DNA of 64,000 nt from positions 1 to 64,000 of the forward strand of contig NZ_JAQGLA010000029.1 in assembly GCF_027853915.1 (NCBI RefSeq), given 5' to 3'. A program made the position numbers and the translations under genes. This document shows, piece by piece, positions 51,346 to 61,229 of this stretch. The stretch is from Saccharopolyspora oryzae. GTDB lineage: Bacteria; Actinomycetota; Actinomycetes; Mycobacteriales; Pseudonocardiaceae. Every line of letters starts with the position of its first letter. Position 1 is the first letter of the stretch. A model generated the notes under the pieces. It did not search any database, was not told the origin of the DNA, and saw nothing but the letters and a program-made list of their open reading frames with translations.

Positions 51346-52973
51346 CGCGCACCTCCCTGCGCCAGGTCCTGCACGGCCTTGACCAGCTCGACCAGACCGG
51401 TCACCCGGTCGGTGAGGTGCAGTCGCAGCACCGGCCGGTTGTGCTCGGCCAGCACCTGACCGTCGCCGAGCGCCTGCGCGCGCTGCAGACCGGCCAGCGT
51501 GTACGGCCGCTCCGGCACCTCCAGGTCCTGCTCGGCGTCCCCGGTGATCTGCAGGAACACGCCGTTCTGGTGGCCGCCCTTGTGGTACTGGCCGGTGGAG
51601 TGCAGGAATCGCGGACCCCAGCCGAAGGTGGTCTGCAGACCGGTGCGGCGCGCCAGCTCCGGGCGCAGCACCGCGGCCGAGGCGTCGTCGAGGCGGTCCA
51701 GGTAGGCCTGCACCGCCAGGTAGCCGTTCTTCGGGGCGGTGGCCAGGAAAGCGCGCAGCGCTTCGACCACGGTGCCCACTCCGGCCGAGAGCCAGTCGCC
51801 GGAGGCGTGCACCTCGATCGAACCGTCCACCAGCGCCGGCGTCGCGGCCGGACCACCGGCCGGGCCGTCCAGCAGCGCCCGCGCGGCCTTCTTGGCGGCC
51901 TCCACGTCCGGCTGGTCGAACGGGTTGATCTCCAGCAGCCGGCCGGCCAGCGCGGTGGCGAACTCCCACAGCAGGAACTGCCCGCCCAGCGGGCCCTGGG
52001 TGCTGATCCGCGCGCCCGCGACGGCCGGACCGACCGCCACCGTGGTGGCGTCGGGGCCCGCGTCGGCGAAACCTGGCGCGTCGGTGCCCTCCACGACGAC
52101 CGGCAGCAGGCCGGTGCCGTTCTTGCCGGTGGACTCGGCGATCAGCTGCTCGACCCAGTCGCCGAAGCCCTTGATGCCGGAACCGGTGTCGGCGAAGACG
52201 ACCTTCTCCGCGCCACCGGCGTGCGCAGCGCCGAGAGCGGCGGCCAGCTGCACGGCCGGGTTGCCGTCGCCGTCGGCGCTCAACCGCGGGAACGCGGCGG
52301 CAGCGTCGTCGAGCAGCGCGGACACGTCGGCGCCGGCCAGACCCGCCGGCACCAGGCCGAAGGCGGTCAGCGCCGAGTAGCGGCCGCCCACGTGCGGATC
52401 GGCGGTGAACACCTTGCGGTAGCCCGCCTCGCGCGCGGCCGACTCCATCGGGGAACCCGGATCGGTGACCACGATGATGCGGGTCACAGGATCGATTCCG
52501 TTTTGCTGGAAAGCCCGCTCGAAGATGCGGCGGTGCGAGTCGGTCTCGACGGTGGTGCCGGACTTGGAGGAGACCACCAGCACGGTGCGCTCCAGATCAC
52601 CGGACAGCGCGTCGGCGACCTGACCGGGATCGGTGGTGTCCAGCACGACCAGCGGAACCCCGGCGGTCGCGGTGATCACCTCGGGGGCCAGCGACGAGCC
52701 ACCCATGCCGGCCAGCACCACGCGGTCCAAGCCCTCGGCGTGCAGTTCGGCGCGCAGCGCGTCGATCTCGGCCAGCAGCGGGCGGGAGCTCTCGTGCAGC
52801 GTCGTCCAGGACAGCCGGATGGATGCCTCGGGCTCGGCGTCCGGGCCCCACAGCGTGGCGTTCTGGACGGCGAGCTTGCCGGCAACCGCATCGGTGGCCA
52901 ACCGCTCGACCAGCGGTCGGGCCTCGGCCGCTAGCGCCACATCGGGAATGTCGACGGAAATTTCGGTTGCCAT
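51342..52973 (-). CDS. pgi: Glucose-6-phosphate isomerase (Tal-Pgi-type SIS protein)
   Basis: A 543-residue isomerase with two SIS domains. VVLAGMGGSSLAPEVI and LVVSSKSGTTVETDSH are the phosphate-binding loops, VFADTGSGIKGF and QYHKGGHQNGVFL are downstream blocks. It is close to the Pgi part of the bifunctional Tal-Pgi proteins and not to the classical short Pgi, and transaldolase is the gene directly upstream. The ATG at 52973 follows AAGGAAA. Its stop overlaps the zwf start, so glucose-6-phosphate partitioning enzymes are co-translated. Confidence 0.9.
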   Translation of the reverse strand: MATEISVDIPDVALAAEARPLVERLATDAVAGKLAVQNATLWGPDAEPEASIRLSWTTLHESSRPLLAEIDALRAELHAEGLDRVVLAGMGGSSLAPEVITATAGVPLVVLDTTDPGQVADALSGDLERTVLVVSSKSGTTVETDSHRRIFERAFQQNGIDPVTRIIVVTDPGSPMESAAREAGYRKVFTADPHVGGRYSALTAFGLVPAGLAGADVSALLDDAAAAFPRLSADGDGNPAVQLAAALGAAHAGGAEKVVFADTGSGIKGFGDWVEQLIAESTGKNGTGLLPVVVEGTDAPGFADAGPDATTVAVGPAVAGARISTQGPLGGQFLLWEFATALAGRLLEINPFDQPDVEAAKKAARALLDGPAGGPAATPALVDGSIEVHASGDWLSAGVGTVVEALRAFLATAPKNGYLAVQAYLDRLDDASAAVLRPELARRTGLQTTFGWGPRFLHSTGQYHKGGHQNGVFLQITGDAEQDLEVPERPYTLAGLQRAQALGDGQVLAEHNRPVLRLHLTDRVTGLVELVKAVQDLAQGGAR

Positions 52974-53029
52974 GTATTTCCTTAACAGCGCTCGATCTGG
53001 ATGGGGCCGAACAGCCCGGAAAGAGCGGG

Positions 53030-53058
53030 GGCGGGGCCGGTCCGGGACCGACCCCGCC
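53030..53058 (-). terminator. Intercistronic hairpin between tal and pgi
   Basis: A 14-bp stem with one mismatch and a one-base centre lies just after the tal stop, with no T tract. It probably attenuates or stabilises the upstream tkt-tal part of the message relative to pgi-zwf-opcA-pgl. Confidence 0.55.
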
Positions 53059-53066
53059 GCCACTGC

Positions 53067-54173
53067 TTACTTGGCCTGCTCGAGCTGCTGGTTGACCGTC
53101 TCCAGCAGTTCGTTCCAGGACTTCTCGAACTTCTCCACGCCCTCGCGCTCCAGCACCGCGAACACGTCGTCGAGGTCGATGCCCGCCTCCGCCAGGTCGT
53201 CGAAGACCTGCTGCGAGGCGGCGGCGGTGCCGCTGACCGTGTCGCCGCGAACGTCGGCGTGGTCGGCGGTGGCCTTCAGCGTCGCCTCCGGCATGGTGTT
53301 CACCGTGTTCGGCGCGACCAGCTCGTCCACGTAGCGCGTGTCGGAGTAGGACGGGTCCTTCACACCGGTCGACGCCCACAGCGGACGCTGCGCCTTGGCG
53401 CCGGCGGCCTGCAGGGCCTTCCAGCGCTCGCCGGCGAAGACGTCCTCGTAGGCCGCGTAGGCCAGGCGGGCGTTGGCGATCGCGGCCTTGCCGCGCAGCG
53501 CCTCACCACCGGAGATCTTCTCCAGCCGCTTGTCGATCTCGGTGTCCACGCGGGACACGAAGAACGACGCGACCGAAGCGATCTGGCTGACGTCGTGACC
53601 GTTGGCCTTCGCCTGCTCCAGGCCGGCGATGAAGGCGTCCATCACGTCGCGGTAGCGCTGCACCGAGAAGATCAGCGTGACGTTGACGCTGATGCCCTCG
53701 GCCAGCACGCGAGTGATCGCGGGCAGGCCCTCGACGGTCGCCGGGATCTTGACCATCAGGTTCGGCCGGTCCACGGCCTTCCACAGGTCCACGGCCTCGG
53801 CGACGGTGCGCTCGGTGTCGTGCGCCAGCCGCGGGTCGACCTCCAGGGAGACCCGGCCGTCGACGCCACCGGTCGACTCGAAGACGTTGCGGAAGATGTC
53901 CGCCGCGTCGCGCACGTCAGCGGTGGTCAGCTCGCGGACGGTGTCGTCCACGCTGGCACCGCGGGCGGCCAGCTCGCGGACCTTCTCGTTGTAGTCGGCC
54001 GCGTTGGACAGCGCGTTGGCGAAGATCGTCGGGTTGCTCGTGACGCCGACGACCGCCTGGTCGGTGATCAGCTCGGCCAGGTTGCCCGAGGTGATCCGCT
54101 GGCGGGACAGGTCGTCCAGCCAGATCGAAACCCCGGCCTCGCTCAGCGCCTTGAGGTTCGGGTTGGTGGTCAC
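53067..54173 (-). CDS. tal: Transaldolase
   Basis: A 368-residue class I transaldolase of the long actinobacterial type. [26 protein letters not shown] and the Schiff-base lysine in [16 protein letters not shown] (near residue 137) are visible; [20 protein letters not shown] is the typical C-terminal block. It transfers dihydroxyacetone units between sedoheptulose-7-phosphate and glyceraldehyde-3-phosphate. The GTG at 54173 follows GGAGGAATTC. It lies 14 bases from tkt and is separated from pgi by a hairpin. Confidence 0.95.
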   Translation of the reverse strand: MTTNPNLKALSEAGVSIWLDDLSRQRITSGNLAELITDQAVVGVTSNPTIFANALSNAADYNEKVRELAARGASVDDTVRELTTADVRDAADIFRNVFESTGGVDGRVSLEVDPRLAHDTERTVAEAVDLWKAVDRPNLMVKIPATVEGLPAITRVLAEGISVNVTLIFSVQRYRDVMDAFIAGLEQAKANGHDVSQIASVASFFVSRVDTEIDKRLEKISGGEALRGKAAIANARLAYAAYEDVFAGERWKALQAAGAKAQRPLWASTGVKDPSYSDTRYVDELVAPNTVNTMPEATLKATADHADVRGDTVSGTAAASQQVFDDLAEAGIDLDDVFAVLEREGVEKFEKSWNELLETVNQQLEQAK

Positions 54174-54187
54174 AGGAATTCCTCCGC

Positions 54188-56308
54188 TCACGCCTGCTGG
54201 GCGTTGCTCAGGCTGCGCCGGGCCGCCGCGACAACGGCGTCGACGGTGATGCCGAACTCGTTGTACAGGGTCTTGTAGTCCGCCGAGGCGCCGAAGTGCT
54301 CGATGGACACCGACTCGCCGGAGTCCTTGACGAACCGGTACCACGGCATCGCGATGCCGGCCTCGACCGAGACGCGGGCCTTGACCGCCTTCGGCAGGAC
54401 CTGCTCGCGGTAGGCCTCGTCCTGCGCGTCGAACCACTCGACGCACGGCATCGAGACCACGCGGGTGGCAACGCCGTCGGCCTCCAGGATCTTCCTGGCT
54501 TCGACGGCCAGCTGCACCTCGGAACCGGTGGCGATCAGCACCAGCTGGGGCTCGCCGTTGCCGGCGTCGGCCAGCACGTAGCCGCCCTTGGCGACGCCCT
54601 CGGCGGTCACGCCCTCCAGCGTCGGCACGCCCTGGCGGGTCAGCGCCAGACCGGCCGGGCCGCTCGGGTTCTCCAGGATGGTCTTCCACGCCGCCGCGGT
54701 CTCGTTGGCGTCCGCCGGGCGGACCATCGAGAAGCCGGGGATGGCGCGCAGCGCCGCCACGTGCTCGATCGGCTGGTGCGTCGGGCCGTCCTCGCCCAGG
54801 CCGATCGAGTCGTGCGTCCAGACGAAGATCGACGGGACCTTCATCAGCGCGGCGAGCCGCACCGCCGGGCGCATGTAGTCGCTGAACACCAGGAAGGTGC
54901 CGCCGTAGGGGCGGGTGCCGCCGTGCAGCGCGATGCCGTTGAGGATCGCGCCCATCGCGTGCTCGCGGATGCCGAAGTGCAGCGTGCGGCCGTACGGGCT
55001 GGCCGTCCAGGCGTCGGTGGAGATCGACTCGGGGCCGAACGACTCGACGCCCTTCATCGTGGTGTTGTTGCTCTCCGCCAGGTCGGCCGAACCGCCCCAC
55101 AGCTCGGGCAGCACGTCGGCCAGCGCGTTGAGGACCTCACCGGAGGCCTTGCGGGTGGCGATGGACTTGCCGTCGGCCTCCCAGGTCGGCAGCTTCTCCT
55201 GCCAACCGGCCGGCAGCTCGCGGGTGGCCAGCCGGTCCAGCAGCGCCTTGCGCTCCGGGTTGGCCGAGGCCCACTTGTCGAAGGCGACCTGCCACTCGGC
55301 GTGCGCGGCCTTGCCGCGGGCGGCGACCTCGCGGGCGTGCGCCAGCACGTCGGCGTCGACCTGGAAGGACTGCTCCGGGTCCAGGCCCAGCGCGGTCTTG
55401 ACCCCGGCGACCTCCTCGGCGCCGAGCGCGGCGCCGTGGGACTTGCCGGTGTTCATCTTGGTCGGCGCCGGGTAGCCGATCACCGTGCGCAGCACGATCA
55501 GCGTCGGGCGGGAGGTCTCGGCCTTGGCGGTCTCGATGGCCTCCAGCAGGCCCTTGACGTCCTCGCCGCCGTGCACGGTGAGGACCTGCCAGCCGTAGGA
55601 CTCGTAGCGCTTGGCGGTGTCCTCGGTCAGCGCGATGCCGGTGTTGTCCTCGATGGAGATCTCGTTCGAGTCGTAGATCACCGTGAGGTTGCCCAGCTGC
55701 TGGGTGCCGGCCAGCGACGACGCCTCGGAGGTCACGCCCTCCTCGATGTCGCCGTCGGAGGCGATCACGTAGATGTGGTGGTCGAACGGGCTCTCACCGG
55801 CAGCGGTCTCCGGGTCGAACAGGCCGCGCTCGCGGCGGGCGGCCATCGCCATGCCGACCGCGGTGGACAGGCCCTGCCCGAGCGGGCCGGTGGTGGTCTC
55901 GACCCCGGCGGTGTGCCCGTACTCCGGGTGGCCGGGGGTCTTCGAACCCCACTTGCGCAGCTGCTTGAGGTCCTCCAGCTCCAGGCCGTAGCCGGACAGG
56001 AAGAGCTGCACGTACAGCGTCAGGCTCGAGTGGCCTGCGGAGAGCACGAACCGGTCGCGGCCGATCCACTCCGGGTCGGTCGGGTCGTGCCGCATGACGC
56101 GCTGGAACAGCGCGTAGGCCGCCGGGGCCAGGCTCATCGCGGTGCCGGGGTGGCCGCTGCCGCAGTTCTCCACCGCATCGGCGGCCAGCACGCGAGCGGT
56201 GTCCACCGCGCGCTGGTCCAGCTCGCTCCAGTCTTCGGGCAGTCGCTTGGTGGTCAAGCGGGCAAGGTCGTCGGTGACGGACACGGACGCAGCTCCAAGT
56301 TTTTCCAT
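54188..56308 (-). CDS. tkt: Transketolase
   Basis: A 706-residue thiamine-diphosphate enzyme. [16 protein letters not shown] is the N-terminal substrate loop, [20 protein letters not shown] the metal-TPP binding motif, [11 protein letters not shown] the catalytic glutamate region, and [16 protein letters not shown] the conserved active-site histidine block. It is the first gene of the pentose-phosphate operon, divergent from ctaB. The start at 56308 is weakly supported (GGGAAT upstream), so a few residues at the N terminus are uncertain. Confidence 0.95.
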   Translation of the reverse strand: MEKLGAASVSVTDDLARLTTKRLPEDWSELDQRAVDTARVLAADAVENCGSGHPGTAMSLAPAAYALFQRVMRHDPTDPEWIGRDRFVLSAGHSSLTLYVQLFLSGYGLELEDLKQLRKWGSKTPGHPEYGHTAGVETTTGPLGQGLSTAVGMAMAARRERGLFDPETAAGESPFDHHIYVIASDGDIEEGVTSEASSLAGTQQLGNLTVIYDSNEISIEDNTGIALTEDTAKRYESYGWQVLTVHGGEDVKGLLEAIETAKAETSRPTLIVLRTVIGYPAPTKMNTGKSHGAALGAEEVAGVKTALGLDPEQSFQVDADVLAHAREVAARGKAAHAEWQVAFDKWASANPERKALLDRLATRELPAGWQEKLPTWEADGKSIATRKASGEVLNALADVLPELWGGSADLAESNNTTMKGVESFGPESISTDAWTASPYGRTLHFGIREHAMGAILNGIALHGGTRPYGGTFLVFSDYMRPAVRLAALMKVPSIFVWTHDSIGLGEDGPTHQPIEHVAALRAIPGFSMVRPADANETAAAWKTILENPSGPAGLALTRQGVPTLEGVTAEGVAKGGYVLADAGNGEPQLVLIATGSEVQLAVEARKILEADGVATRVVSMPCVEWFDAQDEAYREQVLPKAVKARVSVEAGIAMPWYRFVKDSGESVSIEHFGASADYKTLYNEFGITVDAVVAAARRSLSNAQQA

Positions 56309-56383
56309 CGGCGGTATTCCCGGTTGCCGGGTGAATGCGGTCGCTGGACCGATTCGAACCGCGGTTATCCCTCGTCCGACGGG

Positions 56384-56533
56384 CAGCCTAGTCGTGTCCG
56401 ATCAGCCACGTGCCGACCCGTCTGAATTGCGGTTGGGAGGCGCCACCAGGATAGCGGTGACACCGCGTGACCAGGGCCACTGGGCGGTTCTTTGCCACCC
56501 GCGCGCGTCCCGCTTCAGTAGCGCGCCTACTAT
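56384..56533. promoter_or_regulatory. Divergent tkt/ctaB promoter region
   Basis: The 289-bp gap holds no gene. Leftward, TAGGCT around 56389-56384 is a possible -10 for tkt. Rightward, TACTAT (56528-56533) is a good -10 for ctaB and lies inside CTAC-tattc-GTAG (56527-56539). I see no clear -35 for either. Confidence 0.4.
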
Positions 56534-56597
56534 TCGTAGACGGCTGATCAGTCGAAGTTGCCCCAAGGAGTGCCATGCCGTCGGCGAGCGCAGCGTC

Positions 56598-57533
56598 GTG
56601 ACCACCGCCGTCGACGCCACCCGCGAGAGGCACGCTCGGCGACCCGCTGAGCTGCTGAAGGCCTACCTGGGGCTGATCAAGCCCCGGGTCATCGAGCTGC
56701 TGCTGGTGACCACCATTCCCGCGATGCTGCTGGCCGTGCGGGGCATCCCGTCGCCGTGGCTGGTGATCGCCACGCTGATCGGCGGCACCATGGCCGCGGG
56801 CAGCGCGAACGCGCTGAACTGCGTGGCCGACGCCGACATCGACCAGGTGATGAAGCGCACCCGCGCGCGTCCGCTGGTCCGGCACACCGTGTCCAACCGG
56901 CACGCGCTGGTCTTCGGCATCGCGCTGGGGGCCGGTTCCTTCGCCTGGCTGTGGGCGACGACGAACCTGCTGGCCGCGGCGCTGGCCGTCGGCACGATCC
57001 TTTTCTACGTCTTCGTCTACACGCTGGTGCTCAAGCGCCGCACCGCGCAGAACATCGTCTGGGGCGGGGCGGCCGGCTGCATGCCGGTGGTGATCGGCTG
57101 GGCCGGGGTGACCGGGCGCGTCGACTGGCCTGCGCTGGTGATGTTCGGCGTGGTCTTCTTCTGGACGCCGCCGCACACCTGGTCGCTGGCCATGAAGTAC
57201 AAGGACGACTACGAGCGCGCCGGGGTGCCGATGCTGCCGGTCGTCGCCGAGCCGACCTACGTCTCGCGGCAGATCGTGGCCTACACCTGGCTGATGGTGC
57301 TCTGGACGTTGCTGCTGGTGCCGGCGACCGGCTGGCTCTACGCGGCGTTCGCGGTGCTGGCGGGCGCGTGGTTCCTGGTGCTGGCGCACCGGCTGCACGC
57401 CGCGACCAAGCGCGGCGAGAAGACCAAGCCGATGAAGCTGTTCCACATGTCCAACACGTATCTGATGATCGTGTTCGTCGCCCTGGCGGTGGATTCCGCG
57501 CTGAGCCTGCCGGTCGTCGGCTGGCCGTTCTGA
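56598..57533 (+). CDS. ctaB: Protoheme IX farnesyltransferase (heme O synthase)
   Basis: A 311-residue UbiA-superfamily prenyltransferase with about nine helices that converts heme B to heme O for cytochrome oxidase. The first aspartate-rich motif is [19 protein letters not shown], the second lies in [11 protein letters not shown], and [16 protein letters not shown] is the family N terminus. The GTG at 56598 is chosen because conservation begins after it; the frame is open further upstream but crosses the promoter region. It converges with qor, with seven bases between stops. The partner ctaA lies at the right end of the window. Confidence 0.94.
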   Translation: MTTAVDATRERHARRPAELLKAYLGLIKPRVIELLLVTTIPAMLLAVRGIPSPWLVIATLIGGTMAAGSANALNCVADADIDQVMKRTRARPLVRHTVSNRHALVFGIALGAGSFAWLWATTNLLAAALAVGTILFYVFVYTLVLKRRTAQNIVWGGAAGCMPVVIGWAGVTGRVDWPALVMFGVVFFWTPPHTWSLAMKYKDDYERAGVPMLPVVAEPTYVSRQIVAYTWLMVLWTLLLVPATGWLYAAFAVLAGAWFLVLAHRLHAATKRGEKTKPMKLFHMSNTYLMIVFVALAVDSALSLPVVGWPF

Positions 57534-57540
57534 GGCCTGG

Positions 57541-58509
57541 TCAGGGCAGCAGGATCAGCTTCGCCGTGGTGCGGCGTCCTTCCAGGTCCTCGTGGGCCTT
57601 GCGGGCGTCGGCCAGCGGGTAGGTGCCGCCGATGCGGATGTCGAGCACCCCGTTGGAGATCCAGTCGAAGAGCTCACCGGCCCGCCAGTCCAGCTCCTCG
57701 CGGGTCAGGATGTGGTGCGCCAGGCTGGGGCGGGTCAGGAACACCGAACCGGCCGAGTTCAGCCGCTGCGGATCCACCGGGGGCACCGGGCCGCTCGCCG
57801 CGCCGAACAGCGCCAGCGTGCCGCGCGGGCGCAGGCTGGCCAGGCTGGCGTCGAAGGTGGTCTTGCCGACCCCGTCGTAGACCACGTCCACGCCGCGACC
57901 GTCGGTGAGGTCGGCGATCGACTCGGCCACGTCCACCTCGGTGTAGCGGATGACCTCGTCGGCTCCGGCCTCGCGGGCCAGCGCCTCCTTCTCGGCGGTG
58001 GACACGGTGCCGATCACGTTGCCGCCGAGGTGCTTGATCAGCTGGGTCAGCAGCAGGCCCATGCCGCCGGCGGCGGCGTGCACCAGCGCGGTCTCACCGG
58101 CTTTCACCGGGTGGGTCGAGGTGACCAGGTAGTGCGCGGTCAGGCCCTGCAGCAGCGCCGCGGCCGCGGTGCGCGAGTTCACACCCACCGGCACCCGGAC
58201 CGCCTTGTCCGCGGGCACCAGCGCCCGCTCGGCGTAGCTGCCCGGCGCCATCGCCCAGGCGACCCGGTCGCCGACCTCGAACCCGGTCACGCCTTCGCCG
58301 ACCGCGACGACCGCGCCCGATCCCTCGGAGCCGGGCGTGAAGGGCAGCGGCATCGAGTACACGCCGCTGCGCTGGTAGGTGTCGATGAAGTTCACGCCGA
58401 TCGCCGCGACCTCGACCAGCAGCTGGCCGGGCTGCGGTTCCGGTGACTCGATCTCGGTGAGCTCCATGACCTCGGGGCCGCCGTTCGCGGCTACCCGGAT
58501 GGCACGCAT
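57541..58509 (-). CDS. qor: NADPH:quinone oxidoreductase (zinc-independent MDR)
   Basis: A 322-residue medium-chain reductase. GVNFIDTYQRSGVYSMPLPF, PGSEGSGAVVAVGEGV and the NADPH-binding VHAAAGGMGLLLTQLIKHLG are typical of Qor. The zinc-site cysteines of alcohol dehydrogenases are absent. Such enzymes reduce quinones or quinone-like electrophiles with NADPH. The position next to ctaB is conserved in mycobacteria and relatives. No ribosome site beyond AAGGAG is needed for the ATG at 58509. Confidence 0.92.
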   Translation of the reverse strand: MRAIRVAANGGPEVMELTEIESPEPQPGQLLVEVAAIGVNFIDTYQRSGVYSMPLPFTPGSEGSGAVVAVGEGVTGFEVGDRVAWAMAPGSYAERALVPADKAVRVPVGVNSRTAAAALLQGLTAHYLVTSTHPVKAGETALVHAAAGGMGLLLTQLIKHLGGNVIGTVSTAEKEALAREAGADEVIRYTEVDVAESIADLTDGRGVDVVYDGVGKTTFDASLASLRPRGTLALFGAASGPVPPVDPQRLNSAGSVFLTRPSLAHHILTREELDWRAGELFDWISNGVLDIRIGGTYPLADARKAHEDLEGRRTTAKLILLP

Positions 58510-58580
58510 GTTGACTCCTTCGCTGTCGTCCTCAACAGGTGCAACTCATCACGACCTCTCGATCTTCCCCGGCTCCGGAT

Positions 58581-58586
58581 TAGGAT
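58581..58586 (+). promoter_or_regulatory. -10 element of a probable leaderless gene
   Basis: TAGGAT lies exactly seven bases before the ATG at 58594, so the transcript should begin at or next to the start codon. Confidence 0.5.
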
Positions 58587-58593
58587 TCGGGGC

Positions 58594-58899
58594 ATGACGG
58601 CTAGCGAAGAAACCACCGCTCCCGCGCCGAAGGCGATCGCGACGGCCAAGGCGTTCGTCGGCGCGCACGGCGACTCCGCTCGCGCGGTCGTGGAGAACCT
58701 CGGGCAGGCCGGCGCCCGCGTCGTGCTGGTGGGGGAGGACGGCCGCTTCGGCGACGTCATGGTCCCCGACGTCGCCACCGGGAACGCCCTGGTCGAGGCC
58801 GTCGAGGGCCTCACCGCCCACGAGTGGGACGGCGAGACCGTCGGGGCGATGAAGGTCGGCGCCGCGCACCGCCGGGCGATGGGCGCGCGCAACAGCTGA
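58594..58899 (+). CDS. Small conserved actinobacterial protein, function unknown
   Basis: A 101-residue soluble protein with an acidic N terminus and an alpha/beta pattern: VVENLGQAGARVVLVGEDG, VMVPDVATGNALVEAVEGL, ending in a basic HRRAMGARNS. No catalytic motif, signal peptide or membrane segment is visible. It is divergent from qor and probably transcribed without a leader. Homologues of the same size occur in this chromosomal place in related actinobacteria, as far as I recall. Confidence 0.65.
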   Translation: MTASEETTAPAPKAIATAKAFVGAHGDSARAVVENLGQAGARVVLVGEDGRFGDVMVPDVATGNALVEAVEGLTAHEWDGETVGAMKVGAAHRRAMGARNS

Positions 58900-58958
58900 T
58901 CCGCTCCGCCCGACACGCCGGTCGGCGGCTGGTCGCGGGCTTCGCTGTGGTTTACCTT

Positions 58959-58974
58959 TTCAGCGAGGACTGAA
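58959..58974. promoter_or_regulatory. TTCAG/CTGAA inverted repeat upstream of the GbsR-type gene
   Basis: Perfect 5-bp arms with a six-base spacer, 20 bases before the GTG at 58995. It may be an autoregulatory operator. Confidence 0.4.
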
Positions 58975-58994
58975 CTCGATCACGGGGAGCCGTC

Positions 58995-59489
58995 GTGTCC
59001 GACTACGTGCAGCGCACCGACCGACCGGCCATGTCGGAGTGGATCGAGCAGATGGCGGCCCACTTCGAAGCCAGCGAGGGCATGCCGCTGATCGCCGGGC
59101 GCGTCCTGGCGTTCCTGCTCGTCTGCGACCCGCCGGAGCGCACCGCTGCCGAGCTGTCCCTGGCACTGGCCGCCAGCACCGGCTCGATCAGCACCAACGT
59201 GCGGCTGCTGATGCGGCTCGGCGTGGTCTCCAAGACCACCCGGCAGGGCAAGGAAGCCGCCCTGTACCGGGTCGAGGAGGACCGCTGGCCGGAGCTGGTG
59301 CGCCACCGCATGGAGCGGGTCACCGGTCTGGAAGAGCTGACCGGCGCCGGGCTGCGCATGTTCAGCGGCCAGGGCGAACGAGCCCGGCGCCTGCGCACGG
59401 TGCACGAGTTCTACCAGTGGCTGGCCGGTGAGATGCCCGAGCTCTGGCGCCGCTGGGAGCGCGAGGGCAAGCCCAAGCTGCGCTTCTGA
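58995..59489 (+). CDS. GbsR/MarR-family transcriptional regulator
   Basis: A 164-residue winged-helix regulator of the GbsR type. MPLIAGRVLAFLLVCDPPERTAAELSLAL and ASTGSISTNVRLLMRLGVVSKTTRQGKEAAL form the HTH and wing, and the C-terminal helices contain KPKLRF at the end. Such proteins often control adjacent ABC exporters or osmolyte genes. The GTG at 58995 follows GGGGAG. It lies 85 bases upstream of an ABC transporter operon in the same direction and probably controls it. Confidence 0.87.
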   Translation: MSDYVQRTDRPAMSEWIEQMAAHFEASEGMPLIAGRVLAFLLVCDPPERTAAELSLALAASTGSISTNVRLLMRLGVVSKTTRQGKEAALYRVEEDRWPELVRHRMERVTGLEELTGAGLRMFSGQGERARRLRTVHEFYQWLAGEMPELWRRWEREGKPKLRF

Positions 59490-59574
59490 GATCTCCCATC
59501 AGCCGATCGGCTGATGCCAGGTCGAGCGAGCCGGTCGATGTCCGGGGCGGTCGCCGCCCGCGAGACTTCCAGGC

Positions 59575-60477
59575 ATGGCGATCATCGAAGTCAACGGGCT
59601 GCGCAAGTCCTACGCCGGAAGACCGGTCGTGGACGGGGTCGGCTTCACCGTTGAAGCGGGGGAGATCTTCGGGATCCTCGGCACCAACGGCGCGGGCAAG
59701 ACGACCACGGTGGAGTGCGTCGAAGGACTCCGCCACCCCGACGCCGGGCGGGTGCGGGTGGCCGGGCTGGACCCGGCCGCCGACCGGGACCGGCTCACCC
59801 GGATCCTCGGCGCGCAGCTGCAGGACGCCCAGCTGCAACCCAAGATCACCGTGCGCGAGGCGCTGGAACTGCACGCCGCCTGCCACCAGAACCCCGCGGA
59901 CTGGCGAGCGCTGGCGGAACGCCTCGGCCTCGCCGACCGGTTCGGCACCCGCTTCGCCGAGCTGTCCGGCGGCCAGCAGCAGCGGCTGTTCATCGCACTG
60001 GCCCTGATCGGCAATCCCCAGGTCGTCGTGCTCGACGAGCTCACCACCGGCCTGGACCCGCGGGCCCGCCGGGACACCTGGCAGCTGATCGAGGACGTGC
60101 GCGCGGGCGGCGTCACCGTCGTGCTGGTCACCCACTTCATGGAGGAAGCGCAGCGGCTGTGCGACCGGGTCGCGGTGCTCGACCGCGGTCGGGTGGTGGC
60201 GCTCGACGCGCCGAGCGGGCTCATCCACCGGTCGGCCGCATCGGTCGTCATGTCCTTCACCCCGCTGGGGGCGCTCGACACCGGGGAACTGGCCGCGCTG
60301 CCCGGAGCCGGGTCGGCGACGCGGCAGGGCGACCGGGTGGTCATCAGCGGCACCGACGAGACCGTCGAATCGGTGCTGTCGTTGCTGGCCCGCCGCGGCA
60401 TCACCGCCCGCGAGCTGCGCGTTACCGACGCGACGTTGGACGAAGCCTTCCTCGCCCTGACCGGAGCGGAGCACTGA
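59575..60477 (+). CDS. ABC transporter ATP-binding protein (DrrA-like)
   Basis: A 300-residue ATPase with a single nucleotide-binding domain. GTNGAGKTTTVECVEGL is Walker A, ELSGGQQQRLFIAL the signature, VVLDELTTGLDPRARRD Walker B with the D-loop; an H-loop histidine lies in LVTHFMEEAQRL. The C-terminal 80 residues match the DrrA/CcmA-type accessory domain of drug exporters. It is two bases from the permease gene. Confidence 0.92.
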   Translation: MAIIEVNGLRKSYAGRPVVDGVGFTVEAGEIFGILGTNGAGKTTTVECVEGLRHPDAGRVRVAGLDPAADRDRLTRILGAQLQDAQLQPKITVREALELHAACHQNPADWRALAERLGLADRFGTRFAELSGGQQQRLFIALALIGNPQVVVLDELTTGLDPRARRDTWQLIEDVRAGGVTVVLVTHFMEEAQRLCDRVAVLDRGRVVALDAPSGLIHRSAASVVMSFTPLGALDTGELAALPGAGSATRQGDRVVISGTDETVESVLSLLARRGITARELRVTDATLDEAFLALTGAEH

Positions 60478-60478
60478 G

Positions 60479-61225
60479 ATGAACGCATCGGCGACCCGAG
60501 CCGTCCTCAAGACCGAAGCCCGGCTGTTCCTCCGCGAACCGGGCAACCTGTTCTGGATCGTGGCCGCACCGACCGTGCTGCTGGTGATCCTCGGCCTGAT
60601 CCCCGCCTTCCGCGAGGTGAACCCCGGTCTCGGCGGCCGCCGGGTGATCGACCTCTACGTCCCGGTGGTGCTGCTGATGTCGATGATCATGGCCGGGGTG
60701 CAGGCCATGCCGCCGGTGTTCGCCGGGTACCGCGAGCGCGGCATCCTCCGCCGCATGTCGACCACACCGGTGCGGCCAGGTGCGATGTTGGCCGCGCAGG
60801 CGGTCTTGCACGGCGCCGCTGTCGCGTGCGCGGTGATGCTGGCGCTGGCCGTCGGCCGCCTGGCCTTCGGCGTCGTTCTGCCGAACGGGCTCGTCGGCTA
60901 CGCGTTGACGCTGGTGCTCACCGTGCTCAGCGTGCTCGCGCTGGGCGCGGCCCTGTCCGCGGTGCCGCGCAGCACGAAGACTGCCGGCGTGATCGGGTCG
61001 GTAGCCTTCCTCGCGATGATGTTCACCGCCGGGGTGTGGATCCCGGTGCAGGTCATGCCGGGCTTCCTGCAGCGCGCCGTCGAGTACACCCCGCTCGGGG
61101 CGGCGTCGGCGGCCCTCGACCAAGCGGCCGGAGGGGGCTGGCCGAGCGCGGTGCACTTGGTGATCGTGGTCTTCTGGACGTCGGTGCTGACCGGTGCCGC
61201 GGTGCGCTGGTTCCGATGGGAGTAG
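60479..61225 (+). CDS. ABC-2-type permease
   Basis: A 248-residue membrane subunit with six predicted helices. FLREPGNLFWIVAAPTVLL at the start, RERGILRRMSTTPVRP in the conserved cytoplasmic loop and FTAGVWIPVQVMPGFLQR near the end match the ABC-2 group of drug and lipid exporters. It pairs with the preceding ATPase to form an exporter. The ATG overlaps closely with the ATPase end. The next gene, a histidine kinase, begins four bases later. Confidence 0.9.
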   Translation: MNASATRAVLKTEARLFLREPGNLFWIVAAPTVLLVILGLIPAFREVNPGLGGRRVIDLYVPVVLLMSMIMAGVQAMPPVFAGYRERGILRRMSTTPVRPGAMLAAQAVLHGAAVACAVMLALAVGRLAFGVVLPNGLVGYALTLVLTVLSVLALGAALSAVPRSTKTAGVIGSVAFLAMMFTAGVWIPVQVMPGFLQRAVEYTPLGAASAALDQAAGGGWPSAVHLVIVVFWTSVLTGAAVRWFRWE

Positions 61226-61229
61226 AGCA

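Noticed and set aside
56142-56597. N-terminal extension of CtaB
   Set aside because: The frame is open but crosses the divergent promoter region and the tkt start, and homology begins only after 56598.
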